64,000 nt of DNA from Gilliamella intestini (lineage in GTDB: Bacteria > Pseudomonadota > Gammaproteobacteria > Enterobacterales > Orbaceae): contig NZ_FMBA01000005.1 of the NCBI RefSeq assembly GCF_900094935.1, positions 31,795 to 95,794 of the forward strand. Direction: 5' to 3'. Below the pieces are notes generated by a model. The model saw only the letters and a list, made by a program, of their open reading frames with translations, did not search any database and was not told the origin of the DNA. Positions 54,129-64,000 of this stretch are shown piece after piece (the first letter of the stretch is position 1; each line of letters starts with the position of its first letter). A program made the translations under genes and the position numbers.

Positions 54129-55981
54129 TGGCAATTCATATTCTTTCTCCTCAATTAGCGAATCAAATTGCTGCTGGTGAGGTGGTAGAACGACCAGCAT
54201 CAGTCATTAAAGAGTTGGTTGAAAATAGCCTTGATGCGGGTAGTACTCAAATTGATATTGATCTTGAGCAAGGCGGCTGTAAATTAATTCGTATTCGAGA
54301 TAATGGTTGTGGTATTGCTAAAGATGAATTAGCACTGGCACTTGCTCGTCATGCGACAAGTAAAATCAGCAAGTTAGATGATTTAGATTCTATTATTAGC
54401 CTTGGATTTCGTGGTGAGGCTCTGGCGAGTATAAGTTCAGTTGCAAGGTTGACATTAACTTCACGCACAGCACAACAAACTGAAGCTTGGCAAGTTTATG
54501 CTGAAGGGCGGGATATGGAGCCGGTGATTAAACCTGCTGCACACCCTGTTGGCTCGACTGTTGAAGTACTTGATTTGTTTTACAATACTCCTGCAAGACG
54601 CCGTTTTTTAAAAACAGAAAAAACCGAATTTATGCATATTGAGGAATTTATTCGGCGTATTGCGCTTGCACGTCCTGATGTTACCTTTAATTTGCAGCAT
54701 AATGGTAAACTTGTTAAGCAGTATCGTTCATCTAGCCTTGAAAAAAGGGTAGAATTGGTGTGTGGGCGGGTATTTATGCAAAAAGCAGTCAAATTAGATT
54801 GGCAACATGATGATTTATTTATTCAAGGTTGGGTAACAAGTAGCGATGTTAGTGATTTGCAATATTTTTATGTTAATGGTCGAGTTATCAAAGATAAATT
54901 ACTTAATCATGCATTACGACAAGCCTATACAAGACGTGCGAATGAACAACAAAGTTATGTGGTGTTTTTACAAATAGATCCAAAACAAGTTGATGTTAAT
55001 GTTCATCCAGCTAAGCATGAGGTCCGTTTTCATGAAGCTAGATTAGTGCATGATTTTGTTTATCAAGCTATAGTTATGGCCCTTGAATCGGATTTATCTG
55101 CAATAGATGAAAAAGTAACAATAACACCTAATCGGCAAGCAGCTGGAGAAAATATATTTAATCAACAGACTATTTCTAAGCCTTATCAAGCTAGTAACCA
55201 ATTACCAAAAAAAACTAGCAATTATGCTAAAGAAAATGCGTTGTATGGTCAGTTAGTTAGTGTTGAATCTCCTTCTCAAAATATTGCAGAACTTGAGCCT
55301 AAAAAGCCATTTTTATCGGTAGAAGAAAATGAAATAACTGAACCACAAAAAGCGGTTATTGAATCATTATTTCCAAAACGAAGTACACCATTGCAATCAC
55401 TACAACAGCAACTTAATAATTCATCATTAGTGACATTTGGACGGGTGTTAACTATTATTCAACCTGATATTGCATTGCTTGAAAAAAATGAAGATAATCA
55501 ACAAAAATTAATGTTGATGAAGTTGCCTATTGCTCAACAAAAAGTTGTTGCGATTAAATTATTGTTACAAAACTCTGAAAAATTGCTTATCCCATTGACA
55601 ATTTTAATTAATAATAAAGAGCAGCAAGTCCTTTCTTCTTATCAGCCGCAACTAAATTTTTTAGGTTTTGATTTTTATATTGATAAAGCAAAGTTGTATT
55701 TACAAAAAGTTCCTAAAATGTTGCGCACTATCAATTGGCAACAAGTATTACCTGCTTTAATTGTTTTTATTTCATCGTCAGAAAAGGAAGTTTTCGAGCC
55801 AACTCAAATTGCGGCTTGGTTAGCTAGCTTGTATAATGATAATTATGCAGTAAATTGGAACATGGATAACGTGGCTCACTTACTTGCTCAGTTAGAACAA
55901 GTGGATATTAATCTGTTACAACAAGAATCGTTTTTATATCCGATTGATATACAATTTTTAACTCAATCAGTTTTATCATGA
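54128..55981 (+). CDS. mutL: MutL, DNA mismatch-repair protein
   Basis: 617 residues (E. coli 615). GHKL ATPase motifs are all present: [20 protein letters not shown] and [10 protein letters not shown]. The linker (about 340-430) is Gln/Ser-rich, and a dimerisation domain forms the C-terminus without an endonuclease DQHA motif, as in Dam/MutH-type bacteria. It links MutS recognition to MutH and UvrD. It overlaps miaA by 4 bp. Confidence 0.96.
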   Translation: MAIHILSPQLANQIAAGEVVERPASVIKELVENSLDAGSTQIDIDLEQGGCKLIRIRDNGCGIAKDELALALARHATSKISKLDDLDSIISLGFRGEALASISSVARLTLTSRTAQQTEAWQVYAEGRDMEPVIKPAAHPVGSTVEVLDLFYNTPARRRFLKTEKTEFMHIEEFIRRIALARPDVTFNLQHNGKLVKQYRSSSLEKRVELVCGRVFMQKAVKLDWQHDDLFIQGWVTSSDVSDLQYFYVNGRVIKDKLLNHALRQAYTRRANEQQSYVVFLQIDPKQVDVNVHPAKHEVRFHEARLVHDFVYQAIVMALESDLSAIDEKVTITPNRQAAGENIFNQQTISKPYQASNQLPKKTSNYAKENALYGQLVSVESPSQNIAELEPKKPFLSVEENEITEPQKAVIESLFPKRSTPLQSLQQQLNNSSLVTFGRVLTIIQPDIALLEKNEDNQQKLMLMKLPIAQQKVVAIKLLLQNSEKLLIPLTILINNKEQQVLSSYQPQLNFLGFDFYIDKAKLYLQKVPKMLRTINWQQVLPALIVFISSSEKEVFEPTQIAAWLASLYNDNYAVNWNMDNVAHLLAQLEQVDINLLQQESFLYPIDIQFLTQSVLS

Positions 55982-56892
55982 ATAAACCAAAAATTATTTC
56001 GTTAATGGGACCAACAGCATCTGGTAAAACAGCTATTGCTATGGAACTTTATGATCGTTATCCTATTGATATTATTAGTGTCGATTCAGCTCTAATTTAT
56101 CGAGGTATGGATATTGGTACTGCAAAACCAACTAAAGAAGAACAACAAAAGTATCCTCATAAATTGATTGATATTTGTGATCCAGCAAAAAGTTATTCGG
56201 CAGCTAATTTTAGACATGATGCTATTGTGGAAATTGAAAAAACCCTTAAAAAAGGGCGAATTCCATTGTTGGTTGGTGGGACAATGCTCTATTTTAAGGC
56301 TTTAATTGAAGGGCTTTCACCGCTTCCTGCTGCTAATAGCGAAATTCGTCAGCAAATAGAGGAAAAAGCCAATAAATTAGGTTGGCAAGCGATTCACGAA
56401 GATCTAAAAAAAGTCGATCCAATTTCAGCTGAACGAATTCATCCTAACGATCCTCAGCGGCTTAATCGTGCTTTAGAGGTTTATTTAATTTCAGGAAAAA
56501 GTCTAACTGAACTTACACAAGAAAGTGGCGAAGCATTACCATACGATATTATGCAATTTGCTATTATGCCTCAAGATCGGTCGCAATTACATGAACGTAT
56601 TGAACAACGCTTTTTAAATATGTTGGAGCAAGGATTTGAAAATGAAGTTAGAGCACTTATGCAGCGATCGGATTTACATTTAAATTTACCTTCTATGCGT
56701 TGTGTTGGATATCGTCAAATGTGGGAGTATTTAAATGGCAATACAAGTTATGATGAAATGGTTTTTAAAGGGATTTGCGCTACACGCCAATTAGCGAAAA
56801 GGCAAATAACGTGGTTACGAGGTTGGAAACAACCTATAACATGGTTAAATACCGATAATATAGGTTCTGTTTTTGATAAAATATTGAAATAA
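55978..56892 (+). CDS. miaA: MiaA, tRNA dimethylallyltransferase
   Basis: 304 residues. P-loop [11 protein letters not shown], substrate-binding [16 protein letters not shown] and [10 protein letters not shown] are conserved. It adds the isopentenyl group to A37 of UNN-reading tRNAs, which MiaB then thiomethylates. Starts inside the end of mutL (ATGA). The 288-bp gap before hfq probably contains an hfq promoter and no gene. Confidence 0.96.
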   Translation: MNKPKIISLMGPTASGKTAIAMELYDRYPIDIISVDSALIYRGMDIGTAKPTKEEQQKYPHKLIDICDPAKSYSAANFRHDAIVEIEKTLKKGRIPLLVGGTMLYFKALIEGLSPLPAANSEIRQQIEEKANKLGWQAIHEDLKKVDPISAERIHPNDPQRLNRALEVYLISGKSLTELTQESGEALPYDIMQFAIMPQDRSQLHERIEQRFLNMLEQGFENEVRALMQRSDLHLNLPSMRCVGYRQMWEYLNGNTSYDEMVFKGICATRQLAKRQITWLRGWKQPITWLNTDNIGSVFDKILK

Positions 56893-57180
56893 AAGAGTAC
56901 GTATCTTTTTAATTTAAATTGCTCTTATCTAATTTAGTAAAAATATTGCAAGCAATTGTTAAGTATGGGTATAATTTTTTTATTTTTTGGTTTAAATTCA
57001 TTAAAATTTTAGTTATTTGTGCATTAATTATTATTGCTTGGTTTAAGAACAGTGCTTTTTATGTTATTTTGGTAGATAATAAAAACGTTTTATTTTTCGT
57101 CGTGAATAAATTTTTATTTTCTGCGATAACATTATTGGTTCTTTCATCTTATTATAATTTTCTTATTAAAGGATAAACTC

Positions 57181-57426
57181 ATGTCAAAAGGGCAGTCATT
57201 ACAAGATCCTTATTTAAACTTGCTTCGTCGCGAGCATATTCCAGTATCTATCTATTTAGTTAATGGTATTAAGCTGCAAGGTCAAATTGAGTCTTTTGAT
57301 CAGTTTGTTATTTTGTTAAAAAATACTGTTAGCCAAATGGTTTATAAACATGCTATCTCAACAGTTGTACCATCTAGACCTATTTCTGGATTGGTATCTC
57401 AACCTCAAGAGGAAGACGAAAGTTGA
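57181..57426 (+). CDS. hfq: Hfq, RNA chaperone
   Basis: 81 residues, start ATG after AAAGGATAA. The Sm1 motif ([21 protein letters not shown]) and Sm2 motif ([11 protein letters not shown]) form the hexameric ring with proximal and distal RNA-binding faces. The C-terminal tail is short (about 15 residues) compared with E. coli (102 residues total). It mediates small RNA-mRNA pairing. Confidence 0.97.
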   Translation: MSKGQSLQDPYLNLLRREHIPVSIYLVNGIKLQGQIESFDQFVILLKNTVSQMVYKHAISTVVPSRPISGLVSQPQEEDES

Positions 57427-57446
57427 TATTTTGGTGGAGAATCTGA

Positions 57447-58742
57447 TTGTTTGAAAGATATAAAGGCGGTGAAACCGCCTTGTTAGTCCATGTATTCTTT
57501 CCTCAAGAAAGTGATATTGAGGATCTTAAAGAGTTTGAGGTTTTGGTTTCTTCAGCTCAAATAGATATTATCGATATTGTAACAACTTCAAGAAAAGCAC
57601 CTCAATCCAAATATTTTATAGGTGAAGGTAAAGCGCAAGAAATAGCTGAAAAAGTTAAACAGCTTAATGCTTCTGTTGTTTTAGTCAATCATACTTTAAC
57701 TCCCTCCCAAGAACGTAATTTAGAGCAGTTGTGTAAATGTCGTGTTGTTGATAGAACAGGATTAATTCTTGATATTTTTGCGCAACGAGCCAGGACACAT
57801 GAAGGTAAATTGCAAGTTGAATTAGCGCAATTACAGCATCTTTCGACTCGTTTAGTTCGGGGTTGGACACATTTAGAACGGCAAAAAGGTGGTATTGGCT
57901 TACGTGGACCCGGTGAAACTCAGTTAGAAACCGATAGACGATTAATTCGTCATCGAATTCAATTAATTTTGTCAAAACTAGATAAAGTTGAAAAACAGCG
58001 TAATCAAAATCGTCAATCAAGAAGTAAAGCTGATCTATCAACAGCATCTTTAGTTGGCTATACTAATGCTGGTAAATCAACATTATTTAATGCATTAACA
58101 AATGCCGATGTTTATGCTGCTAATCAGCTATTTGCTACACTTGATCCAACCCTACGAAGGGTTATGGTTGATGATGTTGGTCAGGTTGTTTTAGCAGATA
58201 CTGTAGGCTTTATTCGCCATTTACCTCATGATCTTATTGCAGCTTTTAAAGCAACATTACTTGAAACGCAAGAAGCAACATTACTATTACATGTCATTGA
58301 TGCAGCAGACCCTAATTTATTAGATAACATGTATGCTGTTGATGAGGTTTTGCAGGAAATTAATGCACACGAAATTCCTGCATTACTCGTTATGAATAAA
58401 ATCGATTTGATAGAAGGAAAACAACCAAGTATTGATCGAGATGAAAACGGTATGCCTATTCGAGTTTGGATTTCAGCGCAAAATGGTTTAGGATTGGATC
58501 AATTATTCATTGCGTTAAAAGAAAGACTCGCTAAGCAAATTCAGGTTTGCCATTTGAGTGTGCCGGCTTATTTAGCAAGACTAAGAAGTCGTTTATATCA
58601 GTTAAATGCAGTAGAAAATGAATTTATTAATGAGGATGGTAGTTTTCATCTAGATGTGAGAATTCCCTCTATTGAATGGAATCGCCTCTGTAAACAAGAA
58701 CCAGATCTGTTATACTTAATCAATAAGCAAAATAACAACTAA
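57447..58742 (+). CDS. hflX: HflX, ribosome-associated GTPase
   Basis: 431 residues from a TTG start with GGAG eight bases upstream; the product begins FERYKGGE as the family does. GTPase motifs: G1 [10 protein letters not shown]3 DTVGF, G4 NKID. The N-terminal HflX domain has the glycine-rich [17 protein letters not shown]. It splits stalled 70S ribosomes under heat stress. It lies 20 bp after hfq, with hflK 23 bp further on. Confidence 0.94.
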   Translation: MFERYKGGETALLVHVFFPQESDIEDLKEFEVLVSSAQIDIIDIVTTSRKAPQSKYFIGEGKAQEIAEKVKQLNASVVLVNHTLTPSQERNLEQLCKCRVVDRTGLILDIFAQRARTHEGKLQVELAQLQHLSTRLVRGWTHLERQKGGIGLRGPGETQLETDRRLIRHRIQLILSKLDKVEKQRNQNRQSRSKADLSTASLVGYTNAGKSTLFNALTNADVYAANQLFATLDPTLRRVMVDDVGQVVLADTVGFIRHLPHDLIAAFKATLLETQEATLLLHVIDAADPNLLDNMYAVDEVLQEINAHEIPALLVMNKIDLIEGKQPSIDRDENGMPIRVWISAQNGLGLDQLFIALKERLAKQIQVCHLSVPAYLARLRSRLYQLNAVENEFINEDGSFHLDVRIPSIEWNRLCKQEPDLLYLINKQNNN

Positions 58743-58765
58743 TTATCAAATGGAGCATATACAAT

Positions 58766-59995
58766 ATGGCGTGGAATCAGCCCGGCAATAACGGACAAGA
58801 TAACGACCCATGGGGGAATAATAAAAAAAAGCCAACTAATCATTCATCTGATGGCTTATTTGATAAAGTTAAAAAATTATTAAAAAAAAATAATTTCGGC
58901 AATAATAATGGTTCCTCTGGAATTAAATTGCCGATGAGTATAACTAAAATTATCATATCTATAATTGCCTCACTAGTTCTAGTTTGGGCGGGAAGTGGAT
59001 TTTATACCATTAACCAAAATCAGCGTGGTGTAATTACTCGTTTCGGTCAAGTTCAATCTGAAATCATTCAACCAGGGCTAAATTGGAAGCCAACTTTAAT
59101 CGATAAAGTGTATATTGTTGATACACAGGGCATTCGAAATTTCAACGAACAAGGACTTATTGTTACAGCTGATGAAAATTTGGTTTTTGTTGATATAAAT
59201 GTGCAATACAGTGTCAGCGATCCTTTAAAATATTTATTTAATGTCACTAATGTAGAAGATAGTCTGCGCCAAGCTGCCGATAGTGCCCTTAGAACGGTGG
59301 TGGCAAGTTCAAATATTGGTGCGATAATTTCTGATGAACGTTCAGCTATAGAACGTAGCACTAAAGATGAATTAGTCAATATCATTAGTCCCTATGATAT
59401 GGGTATTAATGTTATTAATTTGAATTTTCAAGTTGCTCGTCTACCAGATGAAGTGAAAGATACTTACAATGATACGCTTCATGTTCAAGACGATAGTGAG
59501 CGAGAAATCAAACAAGCTGAAGCTGATAAGGTGCAAAAAATTCAGCAGGCAGAAGAACGTTCAGCAGGAATTTTAGCTGATGCTAATGCTTATAAGATTA
59601 GAGTAGAACTTGAAGCTGCTGGTGATGTGGACAGTTTTGAAAAAATCTTACCACAATATAAAGTAGCACCAGAAATTACTAAAGAACATTTATATATTGA
59701 AACTATGGAAAGAGTATTAACTAAAACCAATAAGATTATAGTGAATGATAAAAGTGGAAATATGATAGTGTTACCGTTAGAAGCACTATTAAAAAATAAG
59801 AGTGAAAAAAATTCTCAAACAATGACGTTATCAAACCAAAATAGTGAATATAATTCTAATATGCTGAGAGCGTCTGAATCAGTAAAAGAGCAGCCTCAAC
59901 CGATGCCGGAATTATCAAAAGAAAATAACAAAAACACTAATAACACCATTAAAGTTGGCGAGACTTCGCGGACTCCACGGTTTATGGGAAGATAA
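58766..59995 (+). CDS. hflK: HflK, SPFH membrane regulator of FtsH
   Basis: 409 residues. A Gly/Asn-rich N-terminus precedes one membrane helix (about 66-87), then the SPFH domain (GFYTINQNQRGVITRFGQV) and a coiled coil rich in Glu/Ala. The C-terminal tail is Asn/Ser/Pro-rich. With HflC it forms a large periplasm-facing cage around FtsH and tempers its proteolysis. Start ATG follows GGAG. Confidence 0.94.
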   Translation: MAWNQPGNNGQDNDPWGNNKKKPTNHSSDGLFDKVKKLLKKNNFGNNNGSSGIKLPMSITKIIISIIASLVLVWAGSGFYTINQNQRGVITRFGQVQSEIIQPGLNWKPTLIDKVYIVDTQGIRNFNEQGLIVTADENLVFVDINVQYSVSDPLKYLFNVTNVEDSLRQAADSALRTVVASSNIGAIISDERSAIERSTKDELVNIISPYDMGINVINLNFQVARLPDEVKDTYNDTLHVQDDSEREIKQAEADKVQKIQQAEERSAGILADANAYKIRVELEAAGDVDSFEKILPQYKVAPEITKEHLYIETMERVLTKTNKIIVNDKSGNMIVLPLEALLKNKSEKNSQTMTLSNQNSEYNSNMLRASESVKEQPQPMPELSKENNKNTNNTIKVGETSRTPRFMGR

Positions 59996-60005
59996 GGAGA
60001 AAATT

Positions 60006-60965
60006 ATGCGCAAATTATTGATTCCTATAGCATTAATTTTGATTGGTGTGTTTTTTTCTAGCGCTTATGTTATTGAAGAAGGTACTCGAGGAATTGTTTT
60101 ACGGTTTAATAAAACTATAGGATTATCTGAACCTGGATTACATTTTAAATTTCCAGGAATGGATAATGTAAAAATTGTTGATGCTAAAATCAAAACAACA
60201 AATAGTTCTAATAATGTCGGTCAAGAACAAAAGTTTAGAACACACGAAAATAAAGATTTAGTTGTTGATTATTTCGTACAATGGAAGATTGTTGATTTTA
60301 ATCGATATTATGAAACTATTGCTGGTGGTAATAGTATTGAGAACTTGTTACTTGCTCGATTAAATGGCTGTTTAAGAGCAGAAATTCAAAAATTAAATAT
60401 CATTGATGTTGTTAATGATACAAATAATAACTCTCATAATTCTATAGTGATCCGTGTAAAGGATACCTTAAATAGCACTGTTCAAGAATTGGTTAAAAGT
60501 GATTCGATTGAAAAGCACATTAATAAAAATGAAAAAGCTTTAGAGGGTAATCAAGCGAGTATGAGGCCTTTTGGTATTGAAGTTATTGATGTCCGCTTAA
60601 AGAAAGTTAATTTTCCTCAAGAAATGTCTAATTCTATTTATGAGAAAATGAAAGCAGACCGGAAGAATATTATCCAAAATCAACCTTTTCAAGGTATTAA
60701 AAAAGCTGATGAAATACGAGCAGAGACTATACTAGAAGTAACCAAAATATTATCTGAAGCTGAACGTCAATCTCGCTCTATTCGTGGTGAAGGTGATGCG
60801 AATGCAATCAAACTTTATGTTGATGCTTTTGGTACAGATATAGAGTTTTTTAGCTTTATACGAAGGCTAAAAGCTTATGAACGAAGCTTTACAGGTAATG
60901 ATATTGTAGTTATTAGCCCTGATAGTGAATTTTTTAAATATATGAAATTAAAATCTGATAATTAA
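60006..60965 (+). CDS. hflC: HflC, SPFH membrane regulator of FtsH
   Basis: The start ATG 60006 is preceded by AAGGAGAAAA and lies 10 bp after hflK; 319 residues (E. coli 334). The N-terminal membrane helix (LIPIALILIGVFFSSAYVI) is followed by an SPFH domain (EEGTRGIVLRFNKT) and the oligomerising coiled coil. It is the obligate partner of HflK. Confidence 0.94.
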   Translation: MRKLLIPIALILIGVFFSSAYVIEEGTRGIVLRFNKTIGLSEPGLHFKFPGMDNVKIVDAKIKTTNSSNNVGQEQKFRTHENKDLVVDYFVQWKIVDFNRYYETIAGGNSIENLLLARLNGCLRAEIQKLNIIDVVNDTNNNSHNSIVIRVKDTLNSTVQELVKSDSIEKHINKNEKALEGNQASMRPFGIEVIDVRLKKVNFPQEMSNSIYEKMKADRKNIIQNQPFQGIKKADEIRAETILEVTKILSEAERQSRSIRGEGDANAIKLYVDAFGTDIEFFSFIRRLKAYERSFTGNDIVVISPDSEFFKYMKLKSDN

Positions 60966-60981
60966 CTGAATGAGTAAATAG

Positions 60982-62283
<1,302 letters not shown>

Positions 62284-62294
62284 TATTGATTAAA

Positions 62295-62318
62295 AAATCG
62301 GGATAATTTTCCCGATTT
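62295..62318 (+). terminator. Rho-independent terminator of the purA transcript
   Basis: AAATCGGG (62295-62302) and CCCGATTT (62311-62318) pair over an 8-nt loop and are followed by TTTATTTTTT. It starts 11 bp after the purA stop. Confidence 0.9.
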
Positions 62319-62361
62319 TTTATTTTTTGATATATAACAATTAACTGTGTATGAGGGAATT

Positions 62362-63543
62362 ATGGCTAAATTAGGTACTCCTTTATCACCGACTGCAACT
62401 AAAGTATTACTTTGTGGTGCAGGAGAATTAGCTAAAGAAGTTGCGATTGAATTACAACGTTTTGGCTGTGAAGTTATTGCAGTTGATCGCTATGCTAATG
62501 CGCCAGCAATGCAAGTAGCTCATCGGTATCATACTGTTAATATGCTTGATGGGGATGATCTAAGAAAAGTCATTGAAATGGAAAATCCCGATTATATTGT
62601 TCCAGAGATTGAAGCTATTGCCACATCTACACTAGTTGAGTTGGAAAAAGAAGGATTTACTGTTATTCCAACAGCAAAAGCAACGCAATTAACAATGAAT
62701 CGTGAGGGAATTCGCCGTCTTGCTGCAGAAGAATTAAAACTACCTACTTCACCTTATCGTTTCGCCGAAAACGAATTTGAATATGAACAAATGGTAAAAG
62801 AGATAGGTTTTCCATGTTTGGTTAAGCCCGTTATGAGCTCTTCGGGCAAAGGTCAATCTTTATTGCGTAGTGAAGCAGATATTAAATCTTCATGGATATA
62901 TGCTCAAGAAGGAGGGCGCTCTGGTGGGGGTAAAGTAATCATAGAAGGTTTTGTTGATTTTGATTACGAGATTACTTTGCTGACTGTTCGGCATATTAAC
63001 GGAGTTTCATTCTGCGAACCAATTGGTCATCGTCAAGAAAAAGGCGACTATCGAGAATCTTGGCAACCTCAGCAGATGCCTGAAAAAGCATTGAAACAAG
63101 CGAAAAATATTGCAACTAAAATAACAGAAGCATTAGGTGGACGAGGGGTATTTGGTGTTGAATTATTTGTTAAAGGGGATCAAGTATGGTTTAGTGAAGT
63201 ATCACCTCGCCCCCATGATACCGGTATGGTGACATTAATTTCACAAAACTTATCTGAGTTCGCATTACATGCAAGAGCAATATTAGGATTGCCAATTCCA
63301 ATTATAGAACAATATGGTGCTTGTGCATCATCTGTTTTATTAATAGAAGGTAATTCAAAACAAATAACTTTTGCTAATATCGATAAAGCATTAAGCGAAC
63401 CGCAAACTGATTTACGTTTATTTGGTAAACCAGAAGTAAAAGGAACAAGAAGAATGGGAGTTGCGTTAGCTAGAGCATCGACAGTTAAAGAGGCTACTAA
63501 TAAAGCTATTAATGTGACAAAACAACTAAAAATAACCCTATAA
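62362..63543 (+). CDS. purT: PurT, formate-dependent GAR transformylase
   Basis: From ATG 62362, with GAGGGA upstream, it encodes 393 residues (E. coli 392). ATP-grasp family: the substrate-binding [29 protein letters not shown] (ATP loop), and [16 protein letters not shown] (metal). It formylates GAR in purine synthesis using formate and ATP, without folate. It follows purA after a terminator, so has its own promoter. Confidence 0.95.
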   Translation: MAKLGTPLSPTATKVLLCGAGELAKEVAIELQRFGCEVIAVDRYANAPAMQVAHRYHTVNMLDGDDLRKVIEMENPDYIVPEIEAIATSTLVELEKEGFTVIPTAKATQLTMNREGIRRLAAEELKLPTSPYRFAENEFEYEQMVKEIGFPCLVKPVMSSSGKGQSLLRSEADIKSSWIYAQEGGRSGGGKVIIEGFVDFDYEITLLTVRHINGVSFCEPIGHRQEKGDYRESWQPQQMPEKALKQAKNIATKITEALGGRGVFGVELFVKGDQVWFSEVSPRPHDTGMVTLISQNLSEFALHARAILGLPIPIIEQYGACASSVLLIEGNSKQITFANIDKALSEPQTDLRLFGKPEVKGTRRMGVALARASTVKEATNKAINVTKQLKITL

Positions 63544-63606
63544 CACTTAAGTTTGTGTAAAAAGTAGTCATTCAATACAAAAAAATAAAAATTTCTAAAA
63601 TAGGGG

Positions 63607-63635
63607 TTGACGTTCACAAGTGAAGTGAGTAATAT
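63607..63635 (+). promoter_or_regulatory. rRNA operon promoter
   Basis: TTGACG (63607-63612) and TAATAT (63630-63635) with exactly 17 bp between them, followed by ACGCAACC as a GC-rich discriminator. It lies about 205 bp upstream of mature 16S. The rest of the 300-bp gap after purT holds only this leader. Confidence 0.85.
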
Positions 63636-63697
63636 ACGCAACCCTTGAGACAGCGAAGTAAAACAACGAAATGTTGGTTTAGTTGAAAAGCTGTCAG

Positions 63698-63709
63698 CTC
63701 TTTAAAAAG
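63698..63709 (+). promoter_or_regulatory. rrn boxA-like antitermination element
   Basis: AGCTCTTTAAAA resembles boxA (TGCTCTTTAACA) and sits in the rRNA leader between promoter and 16S. Confidence 0.7.
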
Positions 63710-63843
63710 AAGAAACAGACAATCTGTGTGGGCACTTGCGAGACAAAAGATTAAAGTCTACGGACTAAAAAAATTAAGTCTTGATAAGTGACACTGAAGA
63801 TTCATTTGAATATGTCAGAGACAGTTATTGAGCATCAAACTTT

Positions 63844-64000
63844 AAATTGAAGAGTTTGATCATGGCTCAGATTGAACGCTGGCGGCAGGCTTAACACATG
63901 CAAGTCGAACGGTAACATAAGTGCTTGCACTTGATGACGAGTGGCGGACGGGTGAGTAAAGTATGGGGATCTGCCGAATGGTAGGGGACAACAGTTGGAA
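63844..64000 (+). rRNA. rrs: 16S rRNA, 5' part (continues past window)
   Basis: The mature 5' end AAATTGAAGAGTTTGATCAT is followed by GGCTCAG, the universal primer region, and by CTTAACACATGCAAGTCG. The V1 loop, GGTAACATAAGTGCTTGCAC, and the following GACGAGTGGCGGACGGG fit gammaproteobacteria and resemble Orbaceae as I remember them. Only 157 bases are in the window. Confidence 0.98.

Noticed and set aside
56919..57176. Open frame of 85 codons between miaA and hfq
   Set aside because: Only a TTG start, no ribosome site, extreme A/T composition and no family resemblance. It is more likely an hfq promoter region than a gene.
56893..57180. Riboswitch or attenuator before hfq
   Set aside because: No stable stem or known aptamer pattern; the sequence is simple A/T-rich DNA.

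Overview
The window is AT-rich gammaproteobacterial chromosome. The partial 16S rRNA at the right end, the gene content (miaB, amiC, mnmG/rsmG beside an E. coli-like oriC, tsaE-amiB-mutL-miaA-hfq-hflX-hflK-hflC-purA) and the very low GC suggest Orbaceae, the insect-gut group that includes Gilliamella and Frischella. That placement is inferred from memory of the family, not from a search.

Left third (1 to about 28.3 kb): accessory DNA. A decayed IS481-type element is followed by an RNA-repair locus. It has RtcR (sigma54 activator with a CARF-like sensor), a near-consensus sigma54 promoter, a structured leader containing a 76-nt tRNA-shaped RNA with encoded CCA, a slipin/Band-7 protein and the RNA ligase RtcB. 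Two tandem RlaP-type nucleotidyltransferases (12.4-14.2 kb) probably belong to the same system. They are separated from rtcB by a three-gene ABC-3C defence module, a RadC-like gene, a zinc-ribbon transposase-like gene and a partly decayed duplication. After these come a SUKH protein, a trehalose operon (treB-treC with treR, a palindromic operator and a CRP site), an NAD(P)-binding oxidoreductase, a NADAR protein and a complete type I restriction-modification system (hsdM-hsdS-hsdR).

28.3-32.6 kb: a sugar cassette (MFS symporter, GH172/DUF2961 enzyme, LacI regulator) flanked by decayed IS481 fragments in opposite orientation. Then come an initiator tRNA, metF, metE and a yagU-like gene.

37-64 kb: core genes. 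On the minus strand lie phoL-mrdA-rodA-dacA (cell elongation and wall synthesis), a zinc-ribbon gene, miaB, and rsmG/mnmG next to a recognisable oriC. On the other side of oriC is hda, which appears to start at an ATT codon. The hfq/hfl cluster, purA, purT and the start of an rRNA operon follow.

A short dispersed repeat (about 35-40 bp, core TTGTaAAAA..TTTCAGG then about 10 bp then GTTT) occurs at least eight times in intergenic DNA across both accessory and core regions. Two identical copies flank the zinc-ribbon gene.
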